Shown piece by piece: positions 41,233 through 49,197 of a stretch of 64,000 bases of DNA (positions are counted from its first letter, which is position 1; the number at the start of each line of letters is the position of its first letter). The translations under genes and the position numbers were made by a program. The notes beneath the pieces are model-generated. The model saw only the letters and a program-made list of their open reading frames with translations, made no database searches and had not been told where the DNA came from. Source of the DNA: Hymenobacter sp. APR13 (GTDB taxonomy: Bacteria; Bacteroidota; Bacteroidia; Cytophagales; Hymenobacteraceae); assembly GCF_000737515.1 (NCBI RefSeq), contig NZ_CP006587.1, forward strand, positions 2,971,001 to 3,035,000. The letters run 5' to 3'.

Positions 41233-41421
41233 CCGCCAGCACGGTTGTCACTCCGGTCCCGGTCCGAAAGCAGCTGTCTGCCGGTTGTTATATGCTGATG
41301 TTGGCACATCGTCGTTTAGATGGCGCAACCGGCCACCGGTCCGACGGCTGTTGCCGTTAGGCCGCGGCGGGTGCCTGCTGGCAGAATCCATCTGGCCGGC
41401 CCACTTCTACTCCCCACTCCT
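41233..41421. other. Gene-free stretch before the DivIVA-like gene
   Basis: 189 bases with short GC-rich inverted words (ACCGGCCACCGGT) but no convincing promoter, terminator or gene. Confidence 0.4.
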
Positions 41422-42429
41422 ATGAAAATTACGGCCCTCGATATCCGTCAGAAAACCTTTGAAAAAGCCTTCCGGGGCCTTGATAAGGACGAAGTGCAGG
41501 CGTTTCTGCTCACCCTTTCGCAGCAGTGGGAGCGGATGGGCGACGAAAACCGCGAGCTGCGCGTGAAGCTCGACCACGCCACCCAGGACGTGAGCAAGAT
41601 GCGCGAGGTGGAAACCAGCCTCTACCGCACCCTCAAAACGGCCGAAGACACCGGCAACAGCATCACCGAGCAGGCCCAGCGCGACGCCGAGCTGCGCATC
41701 CGCGAAGCCCAGCTGAAAGCCGAGCAGCTGCTGGCCGACGCCCGCCAGAAAGCCCGCCTCCTGGTGGAAGACGCCTATCAGCAGGCCGAGAAAACAGTGG
41801 CCGAGATGCAGAAGGAAGTGAGTGGCTTGGGCCAGGAGTGCCAGCGCCTCGAAGCCCAGCTCGACAGCCTCGTGCGCGACCTGCACCACCTGGCCTCCGA
41901 TGCGCTGGACAAGGTGGAAAAAGCCAAGGCCCGGCCCAAAGCCAGCACGGCGGCCATCCTTTCGCGGGCAGCCAGCGTAAAAGTGACCCGGACCTCGTCC
42001 GATTCACCTGAAAACTCTGCCCCCATGTTCGTTTCCACTGCTTCTACTTCGTCGGCCGCGGCTGTGGCCGGCGGTTCTGCTGCTTCGTTTGGCGGCTCGG
42101 CCCCGGCTTTTCCGGCGGCCCGTCCCACGGCCCAGCCCGGCGCCTACAACCCCAAGCCCGGCCAGCAGCCCGAGCCCGGCCAGCCGGAAAAACCCGAGCA
42201 GCCCAGCCAGCCTAATAAGCCCAACCAGCCCGACCCCGAAATTGAGCGTCCCGGCTCCCCGGTGCCCGGCGCCCCCAACCCCGATGTGCAGCCCGACGTG
42301 CGGCCCGGCCGCACCGAGCAGCCGGAGATTCCGCAGCCGGTACAGCCCATGCACCCCGGCCAGACCGACCAGCCGGTGATGCAAGCCGCGGCCGTAACGG
42401 CCGAGAAATCGTTTTTCGACGAAATCTAG
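41422..42429 (+). CDS. DivIVA-domain protein with proline-rich tail
   Basis: 335 residues from ATG 41422. The first 60 residues carry the DivIVA pattern ITALDIRQKTFEKAFRGLDKDEVQAFL, the FRGYD-like membrane-curvature motif being FRGLD here. A coiled coil follows to about residue 175. The C-terminal half is disordered with many Pro, Gln, Gly and Pro-Glu repeats, ending in KSFFDEI. DivIVA proteins sense curved membrane at division sites and poles in Gram-positive bacteria; the Bacteroidota form is less understood. Confidence 0.88.
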   Translation: MKITALDIRQKTFEKAFRGLDKDEVQAFLLTLSQQWERMGDENRELRVKLDHATQDVSKMREVETSLYRTLKTAEDTGNSITEQAQRDAELRIREAQLKAEQLLADARQKARLLVEDAYQQAEKTVAEMQKEVSGLGQECQRLEAQLDSLVRDLHHLASDALDKVEKAKARPKASTAAILSRAASVKVTRTSSDSPENSAPMFVSTASTSSAAAVAGGSAASFGGSAPAFPAARPTAQPGAYNPKPGQQPEPGQPEKPEQPSQPNKPNQPDPEIERPGSPVPGAPNPDVQPDVRPGRTEQPEIPQPVQPMHPGQTDQPVMQAAAVTAEKSFFDEI

Positions 42430-42495
42430 AACGCTGCTGCAGAATCACTGATTTTGCGGAGTAGTCGGATTTCACGGATTTTGTAGCCGACCTTG

Positions 42496-42530
42496 CGCAG
42501 CCTTTCCTTTGGAGAGGCTGCGTTTTTTTT
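42496..42530 (+). terminator. Rho-independent terminator
   Basis: CGCAGCCTTTCC (42496-42507) and GGAGAGGCTGCG (42511-42522) followed by eight T residues, 67 bases after the DivIVA-like gene. Confidence 0.85.
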
Positions 42531-42635
42531 GGCCGGCTTCGGCGGCGCGCTGTGGCAGCATTCGGCAGCAACGCTGCCTCGGCAGGCCGCTTGTTGGAGC
42601 ATACGGCACACATTCACCCTCTCAACTTATACCAC

Positions 42636-43010
42636 ATGGGCCAGATTGCACTGGAAGGCATGGAGTTTTTCGCGTTTCACGGCTACTACGATGAGGAGCA
42701 GAAAATCGGCAACAAGTACGGCGTCGACCTCTACATCCGCACCGACCTGCACGCCGCCGGCGCCTCCGACAAGCTCCACGAAACCGTGAACTACGAAGTG
42801 CTCTACCGCGTGGTGGCCGAGGAAATGCTGGCCCCGGCGCGTTTGCTGGAGCACGTCGGGCACCGCGTGCTGGACCGCGTGCTGCTGGAGTTTCCGCACG
42901 TGCGCTCCGTGAAGGTCAGCGTGTCGAAGTTCAACCCGCCGCTGGGCGGCATCTGTCACCGGGCCCGCGTCACGCTCACGCGCCGCCGGGGTGAGGCGCA
43001 TGGGCGGTAG
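42636..43010 (+). CDS. folB: Dihydroneopterin aldolase
   Basis: 124 residues from ATG 42636. GQIALEGMEFFAFHGYYDEE is the FolB N-terminus; Glu at FFAFHGYYDEEQKIG and Lys in VKVSVSKFNPPLGGICH are the catalytic and anchoring residues. It converts dihydroneopterin to 6-hydroxymethyl-dihydropterin for folate synthesis and could use the FolE product made upstream in this window. It lies alone between a DivIVA-like gene and a BlaI gene. Confidence 0.94.
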   Translation: MGQIALEGMEFFAFHGYYDEEQKIGNKYGVDLYIRTDLHAAGASDKLHETVNYEVLYRVVAEEMLAPARLLEHVGHRVLDRVLLEFPHVRSVKVSVSKFNPPLGGICHRARVTLTRRRGEAHGR

Positions 43011-43050
43011 TGGTCTGACAGGTGCTTGTTGAATAGAGAGTTAGTGCGCG

Positions 43051-43079
43051 AAAAGCCGGCTATTACAGCCGGCTTTTTT
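43051..43079 (+). terminator. Rho-independent terminator of folB
   Basis: AAAAGCCGGCT and AGCCGGCTTTTTT pair around ATTAC, 40 bases after the folB stop codon. Confidence 0.85.
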
Positions 43080-43095
43080 GTTGCTTTATAGATAT

Positions 43096-43169
43096 TACGA
43101 AAAAAATCGTAGATTAAGTTTGTATCTACGACATCATTCGTATATGTTTGAAGTACGAACATCATCGTA
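43096..43169. promoter_or_regulatory. Three BlaI-type operators (TACGA-N6-TCGTA)
   Basis: Three identical-core palindromes lie at 43096-43111, 43127-43142 and 43154-43169 with spacers AAAAAA, CATCAT and ACATCA. Centre distances are 31 and 27 bases, about three and two and a half helical turns. They precede the BlaI-family repressor gene at 43191 and flank the promoter, so repression of the repressor/peptidase operon by its own product is likely (inference). Confidence 0.8.
43119..43150 (+). promoter_or_regulatory. Promoter of the BlaI/M56 operon
   Basis: TTTG (43119-43122) and TATGTTTG (43143-43150) are separated by 20 bases, matching the Bacteroidota -33/-7 consensus. The second operator (43127-43142) fills the spacer and the third overlaps the expected start site near 43157, so bound repressor would block RNA polymerase. 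Confidence 0.75.
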
Positions 43170-43190
43170 GAACCTCAAACGCCTGTACTC

Positions 43191-43613
43191 ATGAGTGAAA
43201 AACCCATTCCCAAGCCCACCGATTCGGAGCTGGAGATACTGCAGGTGCTGTGGCAGCACGGCCCCAGCACGGTCCGGTTCGTAAACGACCAGCTGAGCCA
43301 GAAGCGCGAAGTTGGCTACACTACCACGCTCAAGATCCTGCAGCTGATGCTGGACAAGGTGCTGGTGCTGCGCGAAGACGACAGCAAAACCCACGTATAC
43401 CGGGCCGCCGTGCGCGAGGAGGAAACCCAGGGCCTGCTCCTCGACCGGTTCGTGGACGCCGCCTTCGGAGGCTCGGCCATGAAGCTGGTGATGCAGGCGC
43501 TGGGCACGCGCTCCACCTCTTCCGACGAGTTGGCCCAGATCCGGGGCCTGCTCAATGAAATCGAACAACAGCGTCGTTCCACCTCCAACGATTCCTCCGA
43601 TGAGCCTGCTTGA
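43191..43613 (+). CDS. blaI: BlaI/MecI/CopY-family transcriptional repressor
   Basis: 140 residues. The N-terminal winged helix reads LTDSELEILQVLWQHG-like PTDSELEILQVLWQHGPST, then GYTTTLKILQLMLDKVLV. The C-terminal helices (GLLLDRFVDAAFGGS) mediate dimerisation. In BlaI/MecI systems the repressor binds palindromic operators and is cleaved or released on a signal from the membrane M56 protein. The following M56 gene starts 14 bases before this gene ends, so the two are translated together. The three operators and promoter upstream support self-regulation. Confidence 0.95.
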   Translation: MSEKPIPKPTDSELEILQVLWQHGPSTVRFVNDQLSQKREVGYTTTLKILQLMLDKVLVLREDDSKTHVYRAAVREEETQGLLLDRFVDAAFGGSAMKLVMQALGTRSTSSDELAQIRGLLNEIEQQRRSTSNDSSDEPA

Positions 43614-46182
43614 ACAATTTGGTTCTCCGGCGCTGATGCGCGCCCTGGGCTGGACGCTGCTGCACTCGTTGTGGCAGGGCGCATTGGTGGCACTGGCCGC
43701 CGCCGCGCTGCTGATGCTGCTGCACCGCCACGCCGCCGCCTTGCGCTACAAGGTGGCCGCCGCCGCCCTGCTCACGCTGCTGCTGCTGAGCGGCATCACG
43801 CTGGGCTATTACTACAGCACGTTCCGCGCCGCCCCGGCTACGGAGGCGCCGTATTCCGCCAGCATTGCAACCGATGAGCTGCCGGGCGTGGCCGCGGCCA
43901 GCCTGAGCGCCGATGAAGCTGCCGTAGTTTCTGAAACGGGAGAAACTGCCGCGCCGGCTCCCGGCCGGCTGCGCCAGCTGCTGACCACGGGCCAGCTCTA
44001 TCTGGAGCGCAATATGCCGGTGGTGGTGGTGGCTTGGCTGCTGGGCATGCTGGCCATGACGCTCCGCTTTCTGAGCGGCCTGGCCTACGTGCAGCGGCTG
44101 CGGCGCTACCGGGTAGCTGCGCTGCCCGCCGAGTGGCAAACCCGCCTCGATGCGCTGGTGGCCCGCACGGCCCTGCGCCAGCCGGTGCGCATTCTGGCCT
44201 CGGGCCTGGTGCCCGGGCCACTGGTGGTGGGCTGGCTGAAACCCGTGATTCTGCTGCCCATGAGTGCCGCTTCGGGCATGTCGGGGGCGGAGCTGGAGGC
44301 TATTCTGGCCCACGAGCTGGCCCACGTGCTGCGCCGCGACTACCTGTTCAATCTGCTGCAGTCGGTGGCCGAAATCCTGTTCTTCTACCATCCGGCCGTG
44401 TGGTTCCTATCGAACTGCCTGCGCACCGAGCGCGAAAACTGCTGCGACGACATGGCCACCGAGCTTTGCGGCGACTCGCTGGTGCTGGCCCAGGCCCTGG
44501 CCTCGTTGGCTACGTTGCAACACGCCCCAACCCGCCCGGCTCTCACGCCGCGGCTGGCTATGGCGGCCGCCGGCCAGCCCGGCTCGCTGCTGGGGCGGGT
44601 GCGCCGCCTGGTGCAGCACCGCGCCACGGCGCCCACGTTCTCGGATGGGTTCTGGGCGGCCTGCGTGGTGCTGCTGAGCGTGGGCGTGCTCACGACCAGC
44701 ACCGTGCTGTCGTTGAGCGCGGCCTCATTTAGCACGGCCGTGGTAAACAAGGGCGCGGAAGCGCTGCGGGCCCAGTTTGCTGACGGCCACGATGAAGAGG
44801 ATGCAGAAAATCAGGCGCAAGCAGAGGTCCAGGCCGAAGCACAGGCGCAGGAGCAAACCAGCCCTGACGAGAATCCGGAAGGCGAGGCCCTGACGGTCAA
44901 CTACCGCGGCAATGAGCTGAAGCCAGGCTCCGATGACACGGTGGTGGTGTACAGCCAGGCCAATCCCAAGCTGTCCACCAAATCCGGCCGGGCCCGCCTC
45001 AACGAAATCAAGGGGCTGACGGTGGTGGTGAAAAACGAGCAGGGCGCTATTTCGGAGGTGTACGTAGATGGCAAGAAGGTGCCGGCCAGCGAGCTGCCCG
45101 CCTACCAGCAGGCCCTGGCCAAAACCCAGCAGCCCAACCGTGGCAACACCCTCGCCGACCGCCGCCAGGCCACCCGCGAGCGGATGGCGCAGCTTTCGCA
45201 GCGCATGAGCAGCGCCGCGCTGGCCGGCCGCGCCCCCACCGACGCCGACGCCGAGGAACTCTCGCGCCTGGCCATGGCTGAGGCCGGCGAGGCTATGCGG
45301 GATGCCCGGATGCAGGTTCCTGATATGTCGCAGTACATCGAGCAGCAGTTTGCCAGCGCTGAGAAAGACCTCAATGAGCAGCTGCGCAGTGGCAAGCTGA
45401 ATGCCGAGCAGCAGCAGGAGGTGCGCGAAGAGCTGCAAAACCTGCGCGAGCAGAAAGCGGAGCAGATTCAGGAAGCCCGACAGGAGCGGGAGCAAACCCT
45501 GCGCGACGTGGCTCAGGCCCGCCGCGACGCCCAGCAGGCTCGCCTCGATGCCCAACAAGCCGTGCGCGACGCGCAGCAGGCAGTGCGTGACCAGGAGCAG
45601 GCCCGCCGCGACCGGGAACAGGCCCGCCGCGACGCCGAAGATGAGCGCTGGCGCCAGGCGCTGGTGAGCGAGCTGAAGCGCGACGGCCTGATCCGGAACA
45701 CCGACACCTACAGCTTATCGCTCAGCGCCACCAGCCTCACCGTGAACGGCAAAAAGCAGCCCGACGCTCTGCAGCAGAAGTACCGCAAGCTCTACGAAGA
45801 CCGCACCGGCCGTAAGCTTAGTTCTACCGGCTCCATTAATATCCAGCAGCAGAGCAACGTGAGCGGCCGCCGCTACAGCCTGCCGGCGCCGCCCAGCCCA
45901 CCCAGCGCACCCGCTGCGCCATCAGTGTCGTCGGTGCCTTCAGTACCGGCAGTTCCGGCACCCCCGCGCATCAATTCCGACCAGATCCGGGAAAAGCTGC
46001 GCCAGGACGGGCTGATTGAGAAAGACGCCAAAAGCTTCATGTTTCAGCTCAACGACAAGGGGCTGGTGGTGAACGGCGAGCCGCAGTCGGCCGCTATGGC
46101 CGACAAGTACCGCAAGCTGCTGGGTAATCCGGCCAAAGGCCAGCCATCAAATACCAGTATCAATATTTCTGTGAGTGAATAA
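43600..46182 (+). CDS. M56-family (BlaR1-like) membrane metallopeptidase with long C-terminal tail
   Basis: 860 residues from ATG 43600. N-terminal membrane spans (ALGWTLLHSLWQGALVALAA, then two more) enclose the zinc site H238-E-L-A-H242 (AHELAHVLRRDYLFN), followed by ERENCCDD. The membrane part ends near residue 395. There is no penicillin-binding sensor domain; instead the tail has a glutamate/glutamine-rich linker, a coiled coil (640-681) of seven-residue units and two copies of a module (about 685-735 and 790-842). It should be a transmembrane signalling protease that inactivates the cognate BlaI; the signal is unknown. Confidence 0.9.
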   Translation: MSLLEQFGSPALMRALGWTLLHSLWQGALVALAAAALLMLLHRHAAALRYKVAAAALLTLLLLSGITLGYYYSTFRAAPATEAPYSASIATDELPGVAAASLSADEAAVVSETGETAAPAPGRLRQLLTTGQLYLERNMPVVVVAWLLGMLAMTLRFLSGLAYVQRLRRYRVAALPAEWQTRLDALVARTALRQPVRILASGLVPGPLVVGWLKPVILLPMSAASGMSGAELEAILAHELAHVLRRDYLFNLLQSVAEILFFYHPAVWFLSNCLRTERENCCDDMATELCGDSLVLAQALASLATLQHAPTRPALTPRLAMAAAGQPGSLLGRVRRLVQHRATAPTFSDGFWAACVVLLSVGVLTTSTVLSLSAASFSTAVVNKGAEALRAQFADGHDEEDAENQAQAEVQAEAQAQEQTSPDENPEGEALTVNYRGNELKPGSDDTVVVYSQANPKLSTKSGRARLNEIKGLTVVVKNEQGAISEVYVDGKKVPASELPAYQQALAKTQQPNRGNTLADRRQATRERMAQLSQRMSSAALAGRAPTDADAEELSRLAMAEAGEAMRDARMQVPDMSQYIEQQFASAEKDLNEQLRSGKLNAEQQQEVREELQNLREQKAEQIQEARQEREQTLRDVAQARRDAQQARLDAQQAVRDAQQAVRDQEQARRDREQARRDAEDERWRQALVSELKRDGLIRNTDTYSLSLSATSLTVNGKKQPDALQQKYRKLYEDRTGRKLSSTGSINIQQQSNVSGRRYSLPAPPSPPSAPAAPSVSSVPSVPAVPAPPRINSDQIREKLRQDGLIEKDAKSFMFQLNDKGLVVNGEPQSAAMADKYRKLLGNPAKGQPSNTSINISVSE
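45517..45642 (+). repeat. Six heptad repeats in the M56 protein tail
   Basis: Six seven-codon units of the form A-x-R/L-D-x-x-Q/D run without a break. They code for a coiled coil, and the near-identical DNA units are prone to recombination or slippage. Confidence 0.75.
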
Positions 46183-46438
46183 TGCGTGCCCATGAGCCGG
46201 CTCCGGCCGCCGCTGCAACGGCGGCCGGAGCTACCGGCCCGACTCCCTTAAAACTTAATATAGCGCTCAAGCAACGGTTTAAGAACGGGCCGCATCTATA
46301 GCCCAAACCAGCCTCAACTACTGCCCGGCTGGCTCCCGTTCCTATTTATGTGTGCGCCCTACGGGCCGCGCCGCGCCCCGTGCGTTGTCCCTCGATTTCC
46401 ACCGTTTGATTCACTTCTCCTCCCGTCGATCTGCCGTG
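46183..46438. other. Gene-free gap after the BlaI/M56 operon
   Basis: 256 bases. The strong hairpin CTCCGGCCGCCG - CTGCAA - CGGCGGCCGGAG at 46201-46230 follows the M56 stop codon by about 20 bases and probably terminates the operon. I see nothing else definite. Confidence 0.6.
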
Positions 46439-49042
46439 ATGCGCATTCGTATGCCCTTTTTTTTCTTCCTGCTGAGCCTTTTGTGCCTGGTTGGGAAGGC
46501 AACGGCCCAGCAGCAACCCGCCGCGGCTGCCTCACCAGCCGCCGCCACGCTGGCTCCTAAAAAGCAGATGCAGGCTATCCGCATCACGGACGCCATCAAG
46601 CTCGATGGCCTGCTGGACGAGGCCGTGTGGCAGCAGGCCCCGGTGGCCACGCAGTTCATCCAGAACCGCCCCAACCCCGGCCCGCCTGAAAAGCACCCCA
46701 CCGAAGTGCGCATCCTCTACGACGACGCCAACCTCTACATTGGGGCGGTGATGCACGACGTGAGTGCCGACTCGATTCTGCGGGAGCTGACGCCGCGCGA
46801 CAATTTCGGCAACACCGATTTCTTCGGCATCTTCCTCGATACCTACCAAGATAAGCTCAACGGCTACGGCTTTTTCGTTACGACGGGCGGCGTGCAGATG
46901 GATGCCCGCTACTCGCCGGCCGGGGGCGAAGATTTCAACTGGAACGCCGTTTGGGACTCGCGCACCAGTATCCGGGGCACCGACTGGATTGCGGAGATGC
47001 GGATTCCGTACTCGGCCATCCGCTTCAGCAGCCTGCCCGAGCAGCAGTGGGGTCTGAACTTCATGCGGCAGCGCAAAAAGGAAAACCAGGCTTTCTTCTG
47101 GAATGAGGTGAAGCCCGCCGTGGATGGCTTCGTAAACCAGTGGGGCACGCTCACAGGCGTGCGCGACGTGAAGCCGCCGCTGCGCCTTTCGCTCACGCCC
47201 TACATTTCCAGCTACGTCAACCACAACCCGCTCAGCGAAGACGGCACGCGCCCTACCACTACCAGCTTCAACGGCGGCGCCGACATCAAGTGGGGCATCA
47301 ATGAGAGCTTTACGCTGGACGCCACACTCGTGCCCGATTTCGGGCAGGTGCAGAGCGACAACCAGGTGCTCAACCTCTCGCCTTTTGAGGTACAGTTCAA
47401 CGAAAACCGCCAGTTTTTTACGGAAGGCACCGAGCTGTTTACCAAAGGCAACCTGTTCTACTCGCGCCGGGTGGGCGCCACGCCCATTGGATTTTACGAT
47501 GTGGCCGTGGGCGACAAGGAAAAGCTGGTGAAGAACCCGTCGGAGACGCGGCTGCTGAACGCCACCAAGGTGTCGGGGCGCACTAGTAAAGGGCTGGGTA
47601 TCGGCGTGTTCAACGCCCTCAGCAACGACGTGTACGCCACCGTGCGCAATACCGAGAGCGGCGAGGAGCGCGAGGTCCTGACGCAGCCGTTCAGCAACTA
47701 CAGCATTCTGGTGCTCGACCAGAGCCTGAAAAACAACTCCTACGTCTCGCTCATCAACACCAACGTCACGCGCGCCGGCCGCACCTACGATGCCAACGTG
47801 ACCGGCGGCCTGTTTCGGCTGGCCAACAAGAAGAACTCCTACGCCGTGACGGGCCAGGTGAACTACTCGCGGCGGCGCGGCAACGTCTTTGGTTCCGACA
47901 CGGTGCAGATCGACAACCGCGACGGCTACAAGTACCGGCTGGACGTGAGCAAAATCAGCGGCAACTTCACCTACGGCGTAGCCCACGGCATCGAGTCGAA
48001 CACCTACGACCCCAACGACCTGGGCATTCTGTTCAGCAACAATGCTATTTCGCAGGAAGTCTACGGCAATTACAACATCTACAAGCCCTTCTGGAAGGTG
48101 AACCGGCTCAATACCTATTTCGGGGTAAGCCACAGCCTGCTGTATCGGCCCACGCTCTTTCAGAGTGCCAACTTCTACAGCGGCGCGAATACCACCTTCA
48201 CCAAGAGCTTCCTCAGCACTGGGTTCAACCTCAATATTGATCCGCGCAACAACGACTATTTCGAGCCGCGCAAGGAGCCGTTGGGCGAATATTATGTACG
48301 GGTGCCCGGCAGCGTCAACGTGGGTGGCTACATCTCCACCGATTACCGCAAGAAGCTGGCGTTCGACGTGAATGCCGGCATCCGCACCTACTCCCGCGAC
48401 GAGCGGCTGCCGGCGCGGCCCCGCCGCATGGGCTACGGCCTGACCATCTCGCCGCGCTACCGCGTCAACAACAAGCTCAATTTCCGTTACGAGGCCGACT
48501 GGAACCTGCGTCAGAACCAGATCGGCTTCGTCAACGGCGGCCTCGACAGCGAAGAGCCGCTCGATTCGGCCATGATTCGGCAGCTAGGCGGCAGTGTGCC
48601 GCTGGGTCTGGCGCCGAAAGACGTGCTGCTGGGCCGTCGGCAGGTAGTCACGGTGTCTAATGTGCTGTCGGTGGGCTATACGTTCACCAACCGCATGTCC
48701 CTGACGGTGCGCACGCGCCACTACACCAGCACCGTGCGCTACCAGGATTTTGCCCGCCTGCACCCCGGTGGCGAGGAAACGCCCGCTGACTACCGCCGCA
48801 ACCGCGACAATACCTACAACGCCTTCAACGTGGACGCTGTGTACTCGTGGTGGTTTGCGCCCGGCTCGCAGGTGAGCATCGTCTGGAAAAACGCCGGTAC
48901 CAACTTCCTACAGGCCAACGAAGCCACCCCGCTCTACTTCGACAACCTGAGCAACACCATCAACACGCCGCACAACAACAACGTCAGCATCAAAATCCTG
49001 TACTACCTCGATTACCTGGCCTTGCGGCCCCGGCGCGGGTAG
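46439..49042 (+). CDS. DUF5916 / CBM9-like outer-membrane-associated protein
   Basis: 867 residues from ATG 46439 with a signal peptide (MPFFFFLLSLLCLVGKATAQ). Residues 40-230 form a carbohydrate-binding-family-9-like domain (AIRITDAIKLDGLLDEAVWQ, FFGIFLDTYQDKLNGYGFFV). The rest is a beta-strand-rich region that looks like an outer-membrane barrel (repeated aromatic/alternating strands, ending LDYLALRPRRG). No enzyme motif is recognised; the family is common in Bacteroidota and of unknown role. Confidence 0.85.
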   Translation: MRIRMPFFFFLLSLLCLVGKATAQQQPAAAASPAAATLAPKKQMQAIRITDAIKLDGLLDEAVWQQAPVATQFIQNRPNPGPPEKHPTEVRILYDDANLYIGAVMHDVSADSILRELTPRDNFGNTDFFGIFLDTYQDKLNGYGFFVTTGGVQMDARYSPAGGEDFNWNAVWDSRTSIRGTDWIAEMRIPYSAIRFSSLPEQQWGLNFMRQRKKENQAFFWNEVKPAVDGFVNQWGTLTGVRDVKPPLRLSLTPYISSYVNHNPLSEDGTRPTTTSFNGGADIKWGINESFTLDATLVPDFGQVQSDNQVLNLSPFEVQFNENRQFFTEGTELFTKGNLFYSRRVGATPIGFYDVAVGDKEKLVKNPSETRLLNATKVSGRTSKGLGIGVFNALSNDVYATVRNTESGEEREVLTQPFSNYSILVLDQSLKNNSYVSLINTNVTRAGRTYDANVTGGLFRLANKKNSYAVTGQVNYSRRRGNVFGSDTVQIDNRDGYKYRLDVSKISGNFTYGVAHGIESNTYDPNDLGILFSNNAISQEVYGNYNIYKPFWKVNRLNTYFGVSHSLLYRPTLFQSANFYSGANTTFTKSFLSTGFNLNIDPRNNDYFEPRKEPLGEYYVRVPGSVNVGGYISTDYRKKLAFDVNAGIRTYSRDERLPARPRRMGYGLTISPRYRVNNKLNFRYEADWNLRQNQIGFVNGGLDSEEPLDSAMIRQLGGSVPLGLAPKDVLLGRRQVVTVSNVLSVGYTFTNRMSLTVRTRHYTSTVRYQDFARLHPGGEETPADYRRNRDNTYNAFNVDAVYSWWFAPGSQVSIVWKNAGTNFLQANEATPLYFDNLSNTINTPHNNNVSIKILYYLDYLALRPRRG

Positions 49043-49044
49043 TC

Positions 49045-49075
49045 GGCAGCGGCCGGCTAGTCGGCTGGCCGCTGC
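49045..49075 (+). terminator. Terminator-like hairpin
   Basis: GGCAGCGGCCGGC and its near-complement form a stem three bases after the DUF5916 stop codon. Confidence 0.5.
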
Positions 49076-49197
49076 TAGCCTGGCTGGCCCCCGGCGCATT
49101 CCTTTTATTAATTCCAGTACACACTTCTGGCAACGGCCGTAGCTGCTGCCTGGGCGTGGCGTGTCCGGGCCCCAGAGCTTACTTCTGCTATTGCTCG

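Noticed and set aside
46532..48133. 533-codon minus-strand frame opposite the DUF5916 gene
   Set aside because: Antisense shadow; no signal or motif.
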